DNA of 64,000 nt from Brevundimonas sp. Root1279 (GTDB lineage Bacteria > Pseudomonadota > Alphaproteobacteria > Caulobacterales > Caulobacteraceae): positions 248,001-312,000 of the forward strand of contig NZ_LMEB01000006.1 in the NCBI RefSeq assembly GCF_001425945.1. Direction: 5' to 3'. Position 1 is the first letter of the stretch. Every line of letters starts with the position of its first letter. Under the pieces are notes generated by a model, which had not been told where the DNA came from, ran no database searches, and saw only the letters and a list, made by a program, of their open reading frames with translations. Made by a program: the position numbers and the translations under genes. This document shows positions 17,420 through 24,388 of this stretch, in pieces.

Positions 17420-19702
17420 TCAGGGTCTGATCGTCGACCCCGACAGCGAGATTTCCGTAGTCGGCCCGTCCGCGACGGCGTCGCGAGCGACGACGATGCG
17501 GTAGGGGCCGGATGCAATGCGCCACCCCGGCAGGGCGACGTCGTACTCAGCGACAATCCGCGGCTCGGCGGTGATCGTGACGCGTCGCGTCTCGCCGGGC
17601 TGCAGGGCGACCCGCGCCCATCCGGCCAGCCGCCGGGGGCCGCCGCCTGCGGGCGTGACATACAACTGGGGCGTCTCTATCCCGGCCCGATCGCCGGTGT
17701 TGGTCACGTCCACCGCGACCTTCAGCCCGTCGCCGTCAGGCTCGGCCGCGAGCCCGGCGTAGGCGAAGGTGGTGTAGGACAGGCCATGGCCGAACGGGAA
17801 CAGCGGCTTCAGCCCCTCGCGGGCGTACCAGCGGTAGCCGACGTCCGAGCCCTCGACATAGTCCACCGGGAAGCCGGCCATGCCCTCGGCGCGCGGCGCT
17901 CCGGGGTTGGAGGCGGCGGCCGCGGCGGCGGCGTCGGCGCGCTTCAGGGCGTCCATGCCGGGCACGATCGGACGCGGCGGCTGGTCGGCCGAGGCCGGGA
18001 AGGTGATCGGCAGGCGTCCGGACGGATTGACCTCGCCGAACAGGATGCGGGCGATGGCCTCGCCGCCGCGCTGGCCCGGATACCAGGCCTGCACCACCGC
18101 CGGGACCTCTTCGATCCACGGCATCAGCACCGGCCCGCCGGTCTCCAGCACCACGACGGTGCGCGCATTGGCGGCGGCCACGGCCTGGATCAGGGCGTCC
18201 TGGCCGTCTGGCAGCGAGATGTCTTCGACGTCCTGGGCCTCGGTCGTCCACTGGGTGGCGAAGACCACGACGACGTCAGCCTGCTGGGCCGCGGCGGCCG
18301 CGGCGGCCGGGTCGCGCCCGTCGATGTAGGTCACCGTCGCCGACGGGCTCGTCGCGCGGATCGCGGTCAGCGGCGACGACGCGTGCCAGGTGGTGCGGGC
18401 GAAGGACGAAGCGGCCCCCGAGGTCAGCGGGATCTCGACCGGCGCGCCGCCCACCGACCGGACCTGCGAGGAGCCGCCGCCGGACAGCACGCCGACGTCG
18501 GCATGCCCGCCGACCAGCAGGATGCGTTTCGCCGTCCGCGCCAGCGGCAGGGCGCCGCCCTCGTTCTTCAGCAGGACGATGCCGTTCTCGGCGGCGCGCT
18601 GGGCCACCTCGGCGTTGCGGGCGTAGTCGATCGGCTGGGCGGTCGTGACCGGCGGCGTATCGAGCAGGTCGTTCTCGATCATCCCGACCAGGATGCGCCG
18701 GACCATGTCGTCCAGCCGCGCCTCGGGGATTTCGCCGGCGGCCAGGGCGGCCTCGAACGGCGCGCTGAAGAACGGGCCGCTGTCCAGCTCCTGGCCGGAC
18801 TGCTGGTCCAGGCCGGCCAGCGCCGCCTTGGCCGTCGAGTGGACGGCGCCCCAGTCGGACATCACCCAGCCGTCATAGCCCCAGTCGCGCTTCAGCACCT
18901 GGTTGAGCAGGAAGTCGTTCTCGCAGGCCCAGTCGCCGTTGATCTTGTTGTAGGCGCACATCACCGAGCCCGGGTCGCCCCGCTCGATGGCGATCTGGAA
19001 GGCCAGCAGGTCGCTCTCGCGCAGCGCCGCCTCGTCCAGGCGGGCGTCCATGATGGTCCGGCCCGTCTCCTGCGAGTTGAAGGCGTAGTGCTTGATCGTC
19101 GACACGATCGGATTGGTCTGCACGCCGCGGATGTGCTCGCCGGCCATGACGCCGGCCAGCAGCGGGTCCTCGCCCAGATACTCGAAATTCCGCCCGCCCC
19201 AGGGGTCGCGGGTCAGGTTGACCCCGCCGGCCAGCAGGACGTTGAAGGTCTTGGCGCGCGCCTCGCCGCCGATCATCTCGCCGCCGGCGAAGGCGATCTC
19301 CGAATCGAAGGTGGCGGCGGTGGCCAGGCTGGACGGCAGGGCGGTGGCGACGTCGCCCTTGCGCTGCTCGACCTGGTTGGCGACGCCCAGGCTGGCGTCG
19401 GATTCGCGCAGGTCCGGAATGCCCAGGCGCGGCACGCCGGGGATATAGCCGGCCGAGGGGATCATGGCGCTGAGCGGCGCGCCCGGCGTGCGGTCCGCCA
19501 TCGGCGGGAAATAGCCGTGGATCAGCCGCAGCTTCTCCTCGCGGGTCATGCGGGCGACCAGGTCGTTGGCGCGGTCGGTCGGAGAGGCCGACGTCGCCGA
19601 CGACGGGGTTTCGCTCACCTCGGCGACCACCGGGCACGCCACGGCGAGCCCCGCCGAAAGGGCGAGGGCCGCCAGGCCGGTCGCGCTACGCCAACGCCGC
19701 AT
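17420..19702 (-). CDS. Glycoside hydrolase family 3 beta-glucosidase
   Basis: 760-aa GH3 enzyme (BglX-like) with an N-terminal export signal (core LAALALSAGLAVACPVVA), an (alpha/beta)8 domain, an (alpha/beta)6 domain and a C-terminal fibronectin-III-like domain (VAVDVTNTGDRAG region). The catalytic nucleophile Asp is in VMSDWGAV (~282), and the substrate-binding KHYAFNSQE lies near 210. It hydrolyses terminal beta-glucosides in the periplasm. GGGGAG precedes the ATG. It is the first gene of the LacI-controlled series, and the operator at 19902-19921 lies 200 bp upstream. The Cys in the signal (LAVACP) could make it a lipoprotein, though the lipobox is weak. Confidence 0.92.
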   Translation of the reverse strand: MRRWRSATGLAALALSAGLAVACPVVAEVSETPSSATSASPTDRANDLVARMTREEKLRLIHGYFPPMADRTPGAPLSAMIPSAGYIPGVPRLGIPDLRESDASLGVANQVEQRKGDVATALPSSLATAATFDSEIAFAGGEMIGGEARAKTFNVLLAGGVNLTRDPWGGRNFEYLGEDPLLAGVMAGEHIRGVQTNPIVSTIKHYAFNSQETGRTIMDARLDEAALRESDLLAFQIAIERGDPGSVMCAYNKINGDWACENDFLLNQVLKRDWGYDGWVMSDWGAVHSTAKAALAGLDQQSGQELDSGPFFSAPFEAALAAGEIPEARLDDMVRRILVGMIENDLLDTPPVTTAQPIDYARNAEVAQRAAENGIVLLKNEGGALPLARTAKRILLVGGHADVGVLSGGGSSQVRSVGGAPVEIPLTSGAASSFARTTWHASSPLTAIRATSPSATVTYIDGRDPAAAAAAAQQADVVVVFATQWTTEAQDVEDISLPDGQDALIQAVAAANARTVVVLETGGPVLMPWIEEVPAVVQAWYPGQRGGEAIARILFGEVNPSGRLPITFPASADQPPRPIVPGMDALKRADAAAAAAASNPGAPRAEGMAGFPVDYVEGSDVGYRWYAREGLKPLFPFGHGLSYTTFAYAGLAAEPDGDGLKVAVDVTNTGDRAGIETPQLYVTPAGGGPRRLAGWARVALQPGETRRVTITAEPRIVAEYDVALPGWRIASGPYRIVVARDAVADGPTTEISLSGSTIRP

Positions 19703-20020
19703 CGATCACTCCCCTTGCCTCGCCGCTGGCGAGGTTGGCTTTCGCTCGGAAGGGGGACCGGAAGGGCCGTGGCCGCATCCGCGAGCGGACGCCGCGCCAT
19801 CACTGGCGCTCGCTCCGCATGGCCGAAGATCCAGGGGACCTTCCGGCGTCTCGACTCCCGTTCGATGAAGGTCTTCGCCCTCTAAGCGGGAATGAAACAC
19901 GGATTGTGAACGTTCACAATCAGAAAATGTGACCGAATGTCGGCCCTCCTTTCGGGGCCGGGGGATTGCCGCTCGCCCGGTTTGCCTCGACAGTTCCGTC
20001 CGGGGCGGACGAGGGTCAGC
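19703..20020. promoter_or_regulatory. Divergent promoter region of the GH3/TonB and MFS genes
   Basis: 318 bp without a gene between the divergent GH3 and MFS starts. It contains the perfect LacI operator at 19902-19921 and a small hairpin (CCTCGCC at ~19718 with GGCGAGG) near the GH3 start. No confident -10/-35 pair was identified, and nothing else recognisable was seen. Control of both directions by one operator is inferred. Confidence 0.6.
19902..19921. promoter_or_regulatory. Perfect 20-bp LacI-type operator
   Basis: GATTGTGAACGTTCACAATC is a perfect palindrome with a central CG, the form expected for LacI-family regulators. It sits in the divergent region between the GH3 glucosidase and the MFS transporter; the cognate repressor is probably the LacI protein at 9962-11005. 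Confidence 0.85.
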
Positions 20021-21274
20021 ATGGAATCGCAGGACGGGCCGGAAGCGGCGGGCGGCAAGCGACGCGTGCGCGACCTGGCCCTCATCGGCCTCGCCTACGC
20101 CGGCGGGGTGACGGCCTATGTGCCGCTCCTGACCCTGCTGCTGCCCGACAAGATCTCGGCCATTGCGGGGGCCGAGGCCCGGCTTGACGTCCTGGGCCTG
20201 TGCACGCTGCTGGGCGCCCTGACCGCCAGCGTCAGCAACATCCTCGCCGGCCACCTCAGCGATCGGACGGCCCGCAGCCGTTTTGGGCGGCGCGGCTGGA
20301 TGGTCCTTGGCCTGGCCGCGGTGCTGGCGGCCTACGCCGGCATCGCCGCAGCCACGACGGCCCCGACCCTGGTGGCCTGGGTGGTGGTCTTCCAGGCCGG
20401 CGTGAACTTCCTGCTTTCTCCGATGATGGCGGCCCTGGCCGAAGAGGTCCCGGCGGCGCAGCGAGGCGTCCTGGGGGGCGTGCTGGGCGTAGGCTATCCG
20501 TTCGGAGCCCTGCTCGGCATCGCCGCCACCACCCCGGCCGTGGCCTCCGCCGGACTGGGCCTGGCCCTGGCGGGCGGCGTAGCCACGACGCTGATCCTGC
20601 CCTTCATCCTGATCCGGCCGCAGCCGGTGGCCGAGAGTCCAGCCGCCGCCCCGGGCGGACTTCGCCTGTCGGCGGGATTCGCCGGCGCGGCCCTGTCCCG
20701 CCTGTTCCTGCAGATCGCGGGCGCCGCCATCTTCGTCTACCTGGTCTATTTCTTCGAAAGCCTGTCGCCGGCCGGGCCCGTCGCCAAGGGCGCCCTGACC
20801 GGCCGGCTCGCCTGGCTGTGCGCCGCCGTGACCCTGGCCAGCGCCCCGCTGGCCCTGATCGTCGGCAAGGCGGTCGACCAGTACGGCGGCGCCCGCGCCT
20901 GGCTCGCCGCCTGCGCCTTCGTCTGCGCCGCAGGCCTGGCCGCCATGAGCCTTCACCAGGGCGTCGTCGTCGCCATCGTGGGCTATGCGGCCTTCGGCTG
21001 CGCCGTCGCGGTCTTCATGGCCATCCACGCCGCCTGGGCCATGAACCTGCTCCCCTCCCCAGCCCACCGCGGCCGCGACCTGGGCCTGCTCAACCTGGCC
21101 AACACCGCCCCGTCCGTGATCGCCCCCCTGCTCGCCGCCGCCCTGGTCTGGGGCGACGACTTCTCGCCGCTGCTGCTGGTGCTGGCGACGCTGTCGCTGG
21201 CGTCGGGCGCCCTGATCGTCTGGATCGGCGCCAGCGCCCGGGCGGCAGCGCGGACGGCCCCTTCGACGCCGTAG
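20021..21274 (+). CDS. MFS transporter (GPH-like sugar carrier)
   Basis: 417-aa inner-membrane protein with about 12 hydrophobic segments and the MFS loop SDRTARSRFGRRGWMVLG between TM2 and TM3 (residues ~80-97), a form shared with sugar/cation symporters. GAGGG lies seven bases before the ATG at 20021; an upstream frame from 19937 would overlap the operator region. It is divergent from the GH3/TonB series across a perfect LacI operator, so it likely imports the mono- or disaccharide released by the glucosidase. The exact sugar is unknown. Confidence 0.88.
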   Translation: MESQDGPEAAGGKRRVRDLALIGLAYAGGVTAYVPLLTLLLPDKISAIAGAEARLDVLGLCTLLGALTASVSNILAGHLSDRTARSRFGRRGWMVLGLAAVLAAYAGIAAATTAPTLVAWVVVFQAGVNFLLSPMMAALAEEVPAAQRGVLGGVLGVGYPFGALLGIAATTPAVASAGLGLALAGGVATTLILPFILIRPQPVAESPAAAPGGLRLSAGFAGAALSRLFLQIAGAAIFVYLVYFFESLSPAGPVAKGALTGRLAWLCAAVTLASAPLALIVGKAVDQYGGARAWLAACAFVCAAGLAAMSLHQGVVVAIVGYAAFGCAVAVFMAIHAAWAMNLLPSPAHRGRDLGLLNLANTAPSVIAPLLAAALVWGDDFSPLLLVLATLSLASGALIVWIGASARAAARTAPSTP

Positions 21275-21374
21275 AGGAATCCGGACTGACGGCCTATTGC
21301 GGGCCTTCCGTACCTGGACCAGGCTCACGGCAACGCTTCCGGATTGGCCTGAGGCGAACCGGAAATTTGAGCAC

Positions 21375-21917
21375 ATGTCGCCGCTGCGTCTCGCCACCCT
21401 CGTTGTCGCGGCCCTACCGCTGATCGGGGCCGCAAAGGGACAGGGGGAGCTCTGGGACGACTGGCGCTACGTGCCCGCCGCCGCCGACCGCGGCGCTGCG
21501 GCCGAGCTGGGCGAAACGGGCACTCTGTTTCGCATCCAGTGCGACCCGGCGCGCCACGTCTTGGCCTTCGAGTACTTCCCCGACGAGGGCGGCCCGGCCG
21601 ACTGGACGGAAGAGGCCCGCAACCGCGGCATCGAGCTGATCCTCTATTATCCGGCCTCCGACACCGAGACGACCTTCGTGGTCCACGGCCCGGCGACCGC
21701 CGACAGCCTGACCGGAACCTTGCCCCTGACCGCCGACCTGTCCGACGAGATCGCCGACGCGCCGGAAATCCAGCTCTACGGCGAGAACGGGCCGAGCAAC
21801 CGGACCTTCGGCGGCGCCGCCGCGGCTGTCCGCCGGGTCGCAACGGAATGCGCCCCTCCCCGCACCGGCCCGAAGCCGCCCAAGGTCGAGCACGGCCGCG
21901 AGAAGAGCGACTGGTGA
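21375..21917 (+). CDS. Hypothetical exported protein
   Basis: 180-aa protein not assigned to a family. A signal peptide (SPLRLATLVVAALPLIGAAKG) precedes a mature part of mixed polar sequence rich in acidic residues, with a Lys/Arg-rich tail (GPKPPKVEHGREKSDW). Two cysteines (near residues 56 and 157) could pair in the periplasm. The ATG at 21375 is chosen at the signal peptide; the frame is open further upstream without signal or SD. It stands alone between the MFS gene and the broken GFA gene. No function is proposed. Confidence 0.7.
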   Translation: MSPLRLATLVVAALPLIGAAKGQGELWDDWRYVPAAADRGAAAELGETGTLFRIQCDPARHVLAFEYFPDEGGPADWTEEARNRGIELILYYPASDTETTFVVHGPATADSLTGTLPLTADLSDEIADAPEIQLYGENGPSNRTFGGAAAAVRRVATECAPPRTGPKPPKVEHGREKSDW

Positions 21918-22010
21918 TCGACGCCATCGCGCCGGCTGAGGGCCGGCCGGATTGAAACAATCGTGCGCACCGGAGTTGGGTCTCAGGATTCGACTTCGGA
22001 GGCGCACAGG

Positions 22011-22402
22011 ATGGAACAAGTCAACGGCGGCTGCCTGTGTGGAGCCGTCCGGATAGTCGCCACGGGCCGGCCGAACGCGTCGGCCTCTGCCACTGCCTCG
22101 ACTGTCGAAAGCACCACGGCGCCCTCTTCTACGCCGCCGCCATCTTCCCGCAGGGCTCAGTGGTCATCACCGGCGAGACCGGCGACTACAACGGCCGCCA
22201 TTTTTGCGCCCGCTGCGGGTCCTCGGTCTTCGCCTGTAGCGGCGACGAGATCGAGGTTCACCTGGGCGCGTTCGACGCGCCCGACCAGTTTCTCCCCACC
22301 TACGAAAACTGGACACTCCGCCGCGAACACTGGCTGCCGGCGTTCCCGGAGATGAAGCGGTTCGAGCGGAACCGGGAAAGCGTAGGGCGGCGGGAGGACT
22401 AG
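22011..22402 (+). pseudogene. GFA/CENP-V family protein, frameshifted
   Basis: The reading frame from the ATG at 22011 encodes MEQVNGGCLCGAVRIVATGRP, the zinc-site start of GFA-family (glutathione-dependent formaldehyde-activating-like) proteins. The family continuation (ERVGLCHCLDCRKHHGALF ... FCARCGSS ... EHWLPAF) is in another frame from about 22070 to 22402. Restoring one missing base in the cggccggccgaac stretch (22066-22078) joins the two. All Cys ligands (CLC, CHC.DC, CARC) are present across the two frames. Either a true one-base deletion or a sequencing error in a GC-rich run; the sequence cannot distinguish these. Confidence 0.85.
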
Positions 22403-22416
22403 CTCTCCGCGCGGGC

Positions 22417-23745
22417 TCAGGCCGCCGCCGGCCGCGCCTCGCTCCAGTCATCGAGGTTCGGCTCCCGGCCGATCAGCGCCAGGCCCGAGGCGATGGACTC
22501 GAACTCGCCGCCGGTCTCGATCGGCACGCCGCCGAACCGTCTCTGGAAAATGGCCCGGACGGCGGGGACGAAGGAGGTCCCGCCGGTCAGGAAGATGCGA
22601 TCGATCTGGCCGGCGCCCAGGCCCGAGCGCGCCACGGCGTCCTCGACGGCCGCTTCGATGGCCGCCAGCTCGGGCGCGATCCATCCCTCGAACTCCTGGC
22701 GGGTGACCGTCTTTTCGATCCGGATCGACCCGGCGACGAAGGCGAAGTCCGCCACCTCGTGTTCCGACAGATCCAGCTTCAGCGCCGACACGGCCTGGTA
22801 CAGGGCGTAGCCATGGTTGTCGTCGAGGATCTCGACCAGCCGGTCGAGCTTGTCCGGCTCCTCCGCAGTGCGCGCCAGGGCGCGGATGTCGCGCATGTCC
22901 TTCGACGCCCTGAGCAGGGCCAGCTGGTCCCAGCGGGCGAAGGCGGCGTAGTAGCGCTGCGGGATGGGCAGCGTCTTGTCGAAGGTGCGGTATCGCCCGC
23001 CCTTGCCCAGCTGGGGCGACACCAGCTGGTCAATGATGCGGTAGTCGAAGGCGTCGCCGGCCACGCCCACCCCGGACCGCGACAGGGCGGTCGACTTCAG
23101 GCCGTCCGCTGACCGCTCGAAGCGGATGACGGAGAAGTCGCTGGTCCCGCCGCCGAAGTCGGCGACGAGCACGGTGGCGTCCGCCTCGAGCGTGCGGGCG
23201 AAGAAGAAGGCCGCGCCCACCGGTTCATAGGCGTAGCGGATGTCGCTGAAGCCCAGGCGGGCGAAGGCCGCCTGGTAGCGGTCCAGCGCCAGTTGCTCGT
23301 CCGGCGCGCCGCCGGCGAAGGTCACGGGCCGTCCGACGATCACGCGGGCGGGCAAGGCGGCCATCGTCTCCCCGCCATGGGCGCGGACGCGCAGCAGGAA
23401 GGCGCCGAGCAGGTCCTCGAATTTGTAGCGTCGGTTGTCGATGACGGTTTCGGTGAAGGCGGCGCTGGCCGCGAAAGTCTTGAAGGACTGGATGAAGCGG
23501 GTGTCGTGCGCATCCTCGACATAGGCGTCGATGGCCCAGGGACCGGCCTCCACGATCCGTTGCGGCGTCCGGTCGCCCGCGCCGTGCCGCATCTGGAAGC
23601 TGAGCGTCGAGCGGAAGGCCGTCACCTCGCCCGACGGCGCCTCGAAACGCAGCACCATCGCCTCGCCGTCAGACCCCGCGATGGCGACGACGGTGTTGGT
23701 GGTGCCGAAGTCGATGCCGACGGTCGGCCCGGTCGCAGAGGTCAT
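22417..23745 (-). CDS. Hsp70 family protein (YegD-like)
   Basis: 442-aa actin-fold ATPase. The N-terminal phosphate-1 motif VGIDFGTTNTVVAI (~8-21), phosphate-2 DFGGGTSDFS (~195) and adenosine motif LTGGTSFVPAVR (~393) mark the Hsp70/DnaK superfamily. It lacks the substrate-binding domain and lid of DnaK, as YegD-like members do, so it may act with other partners; its role is not well understood. The ATG at 23745 is preceded by a purine-rich stretch, and the ATPase motif follows immediately. It stands alone, upstream of the tRNA-Arg on the same strand. Confidence 0.88.
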   Translation of the reverse strand: MTSATGPTVGIDFGTTNTVVAIAGSDGEAMVLRFEAPSGEVTAFRSTLSFQMRHGAGDRTPQRIVEAGPWAIDAYVEDAHDTRFIQSFKTFAASAAFTETVIDNRRYKFEDLLGAFLLRVRAHGGETMAALPARVIVGRPVTFAGGAPDEQLALDRYQAAFARLGFSDIRYAYEPVGAAFFFARTLEADATVLVADFGGGTSDFSVIRFERSADGLKSTALSRSGVGVAGDAFDYRIIDQLVSPQLGKGGRYRTFDKTLPIPQRYYAAFARWDQLALLRASKDMRDIRALARTAEEPDKLDRLVEILDDNHGYALYQAVSALKLDLSEHEVADFAFVAGSIRIEKTVTRQEFEGWIAPELAAIEAAVEDAVARSGLGAGQIDRIFLTGGTSFVPAVRAIFQRRFGGVPIETGGEFESIASGLALIGREPNLDDWSEARPAAA

Positions 23746-23785
23746 GCTGGGGCTCCGAGCGGTGGGCGGCGTTCCTAGCAAGCAT

Positions 23786-23862
23786 TTGGCGACCCCGGCA
23801 GGACTCCAACCTGCGACCTCGGCTTTAGGAAAGCCTTGCTCTATGCAGCTGAGCTACGGGGC
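23786..23862 (-). tRNA. tRNA-Arg (anticodon CCT)
   Basis: Read on the minus strand: acceptor GGCCCCG/CGGGGTC, D-stem GCTC/GAGC, anticodon stem GGCT/AGCC with loop TTCCTAA (anticodon CCT), T-stem GCAGG/CCTGC, and an encoded CCA end (plus-strand TGG at 23786-23788). Length is 77 nt with CCA. The T-loop TTGGAGT departs from the usual TTCGANT. It reads the rare AGG codon. Confidence 0.93.
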
Positions 23863-23987
23863 CACGCAGGGGCTGACCTAGCGGCTCGGAGCGCGCGGGG
23901 GAAGCGGGCGCGGCAGCGAAATCGGAGCGCCAGGAGCGACGGAGGGCGGAACGCCCCGTCCTCGTCTCCGCCGACACCTGTGGATCG

Positions 23988-24117
23988 TTGTGGTTAATCG
24001 TCCTTAAGATACAACATCTTGTAGGGAACAAAGGCCGAATCGCGGCATGTAAGTGATTCGATCCTGATTCGTTTCGCCCCTGTTCCGGCGCCCAAGCTGC
24101 GCTGTTTACGGCTCTCG
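23988..24117 (+). repeat. Tandem promoter/leader module, copy A
   Basis: Order on the plus strand: TTGTGG (23988-23993, -35-like), 16-bp spacer containing TTAA-N6-TTAA, TACAAC (24010-24015, -10-like), then GGGAACAAA and GANTC sites at 24037, 24055 and 24066. CGAATC and GATTCG can pair across a 13-nt loop. It ends with CTGTTTACG (24102-24110). Copy B, 214 bp downstream, matches closely; a 1-bp indel occurs near 24092. Promoter function is inferred. Confidence 0.75.
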
Positions 24118-24201
24118 CGCGCGACGGATCGACCCGCCCCCGACACGCCGTGATCCGAACCGGGAGGCCTTGTCCCGACCGCGCGCCGGAACTGCTCTGG
24201 C

Positions 24202-24332
24202 TTGCGGTTAATAGATCTTAAGATACAATATCTTGTAGGGAACAAATCCCGAATCGGGCCGTGTCGGCGATTCGGTCCTGATTCGTTTCGCCCCCGTTCC
24301 GGCGCCTCAAGCTGAGCTGTTTACGACTCGCG
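24202..24332 (+). repeat. Tandem promoter/leader module, copy B
   Basis: The same order as copy A: TTGCGG (24202-24207), 16-bp spacer with TTAA-N6-TTAA, TACAAT (24224-24229), GGGAACAAA, GANTC at 24251, 24269 and 24280, and CTGTTTACG (24317-24325). The CGAATC/GATTCG stem is kept although the 13-nt loop sequence differs. It ends about 57 bp before the helicase ATG, so an RNA from here would give a ~150-nt leader. Confidence 0.75.
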
Positions 24333-24388
24333 GAAATGCGCAGGCGGCGCTTGAGGAACCCGGTGGGAACAGCCACCTTTTCAGCATC

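Larger units (their letters stand above)
23863..24388. other. 526-bp gene-free region with tandem module
   Basis: Between the tRNA-Arg and the helicase gene. It contains two ~125-bp imperfect direct repeats (23988-24117 and 24202-24332) with conserved promoter-like and GANTC positions, and about 85 bp of unique sequence between them. It is less GC-rich than its surroundings near the -10 boxes. No convincing coding frame was seen. Confidence 0.8.

Noticed and set aside
23992-24018. TTAA-N6-TTAA as a canonical CtrA box
   Set aside because: The consensus spacing is N7; here it is N6 in both copies, so only a CtrA-like resemblance is claimed in the findings.
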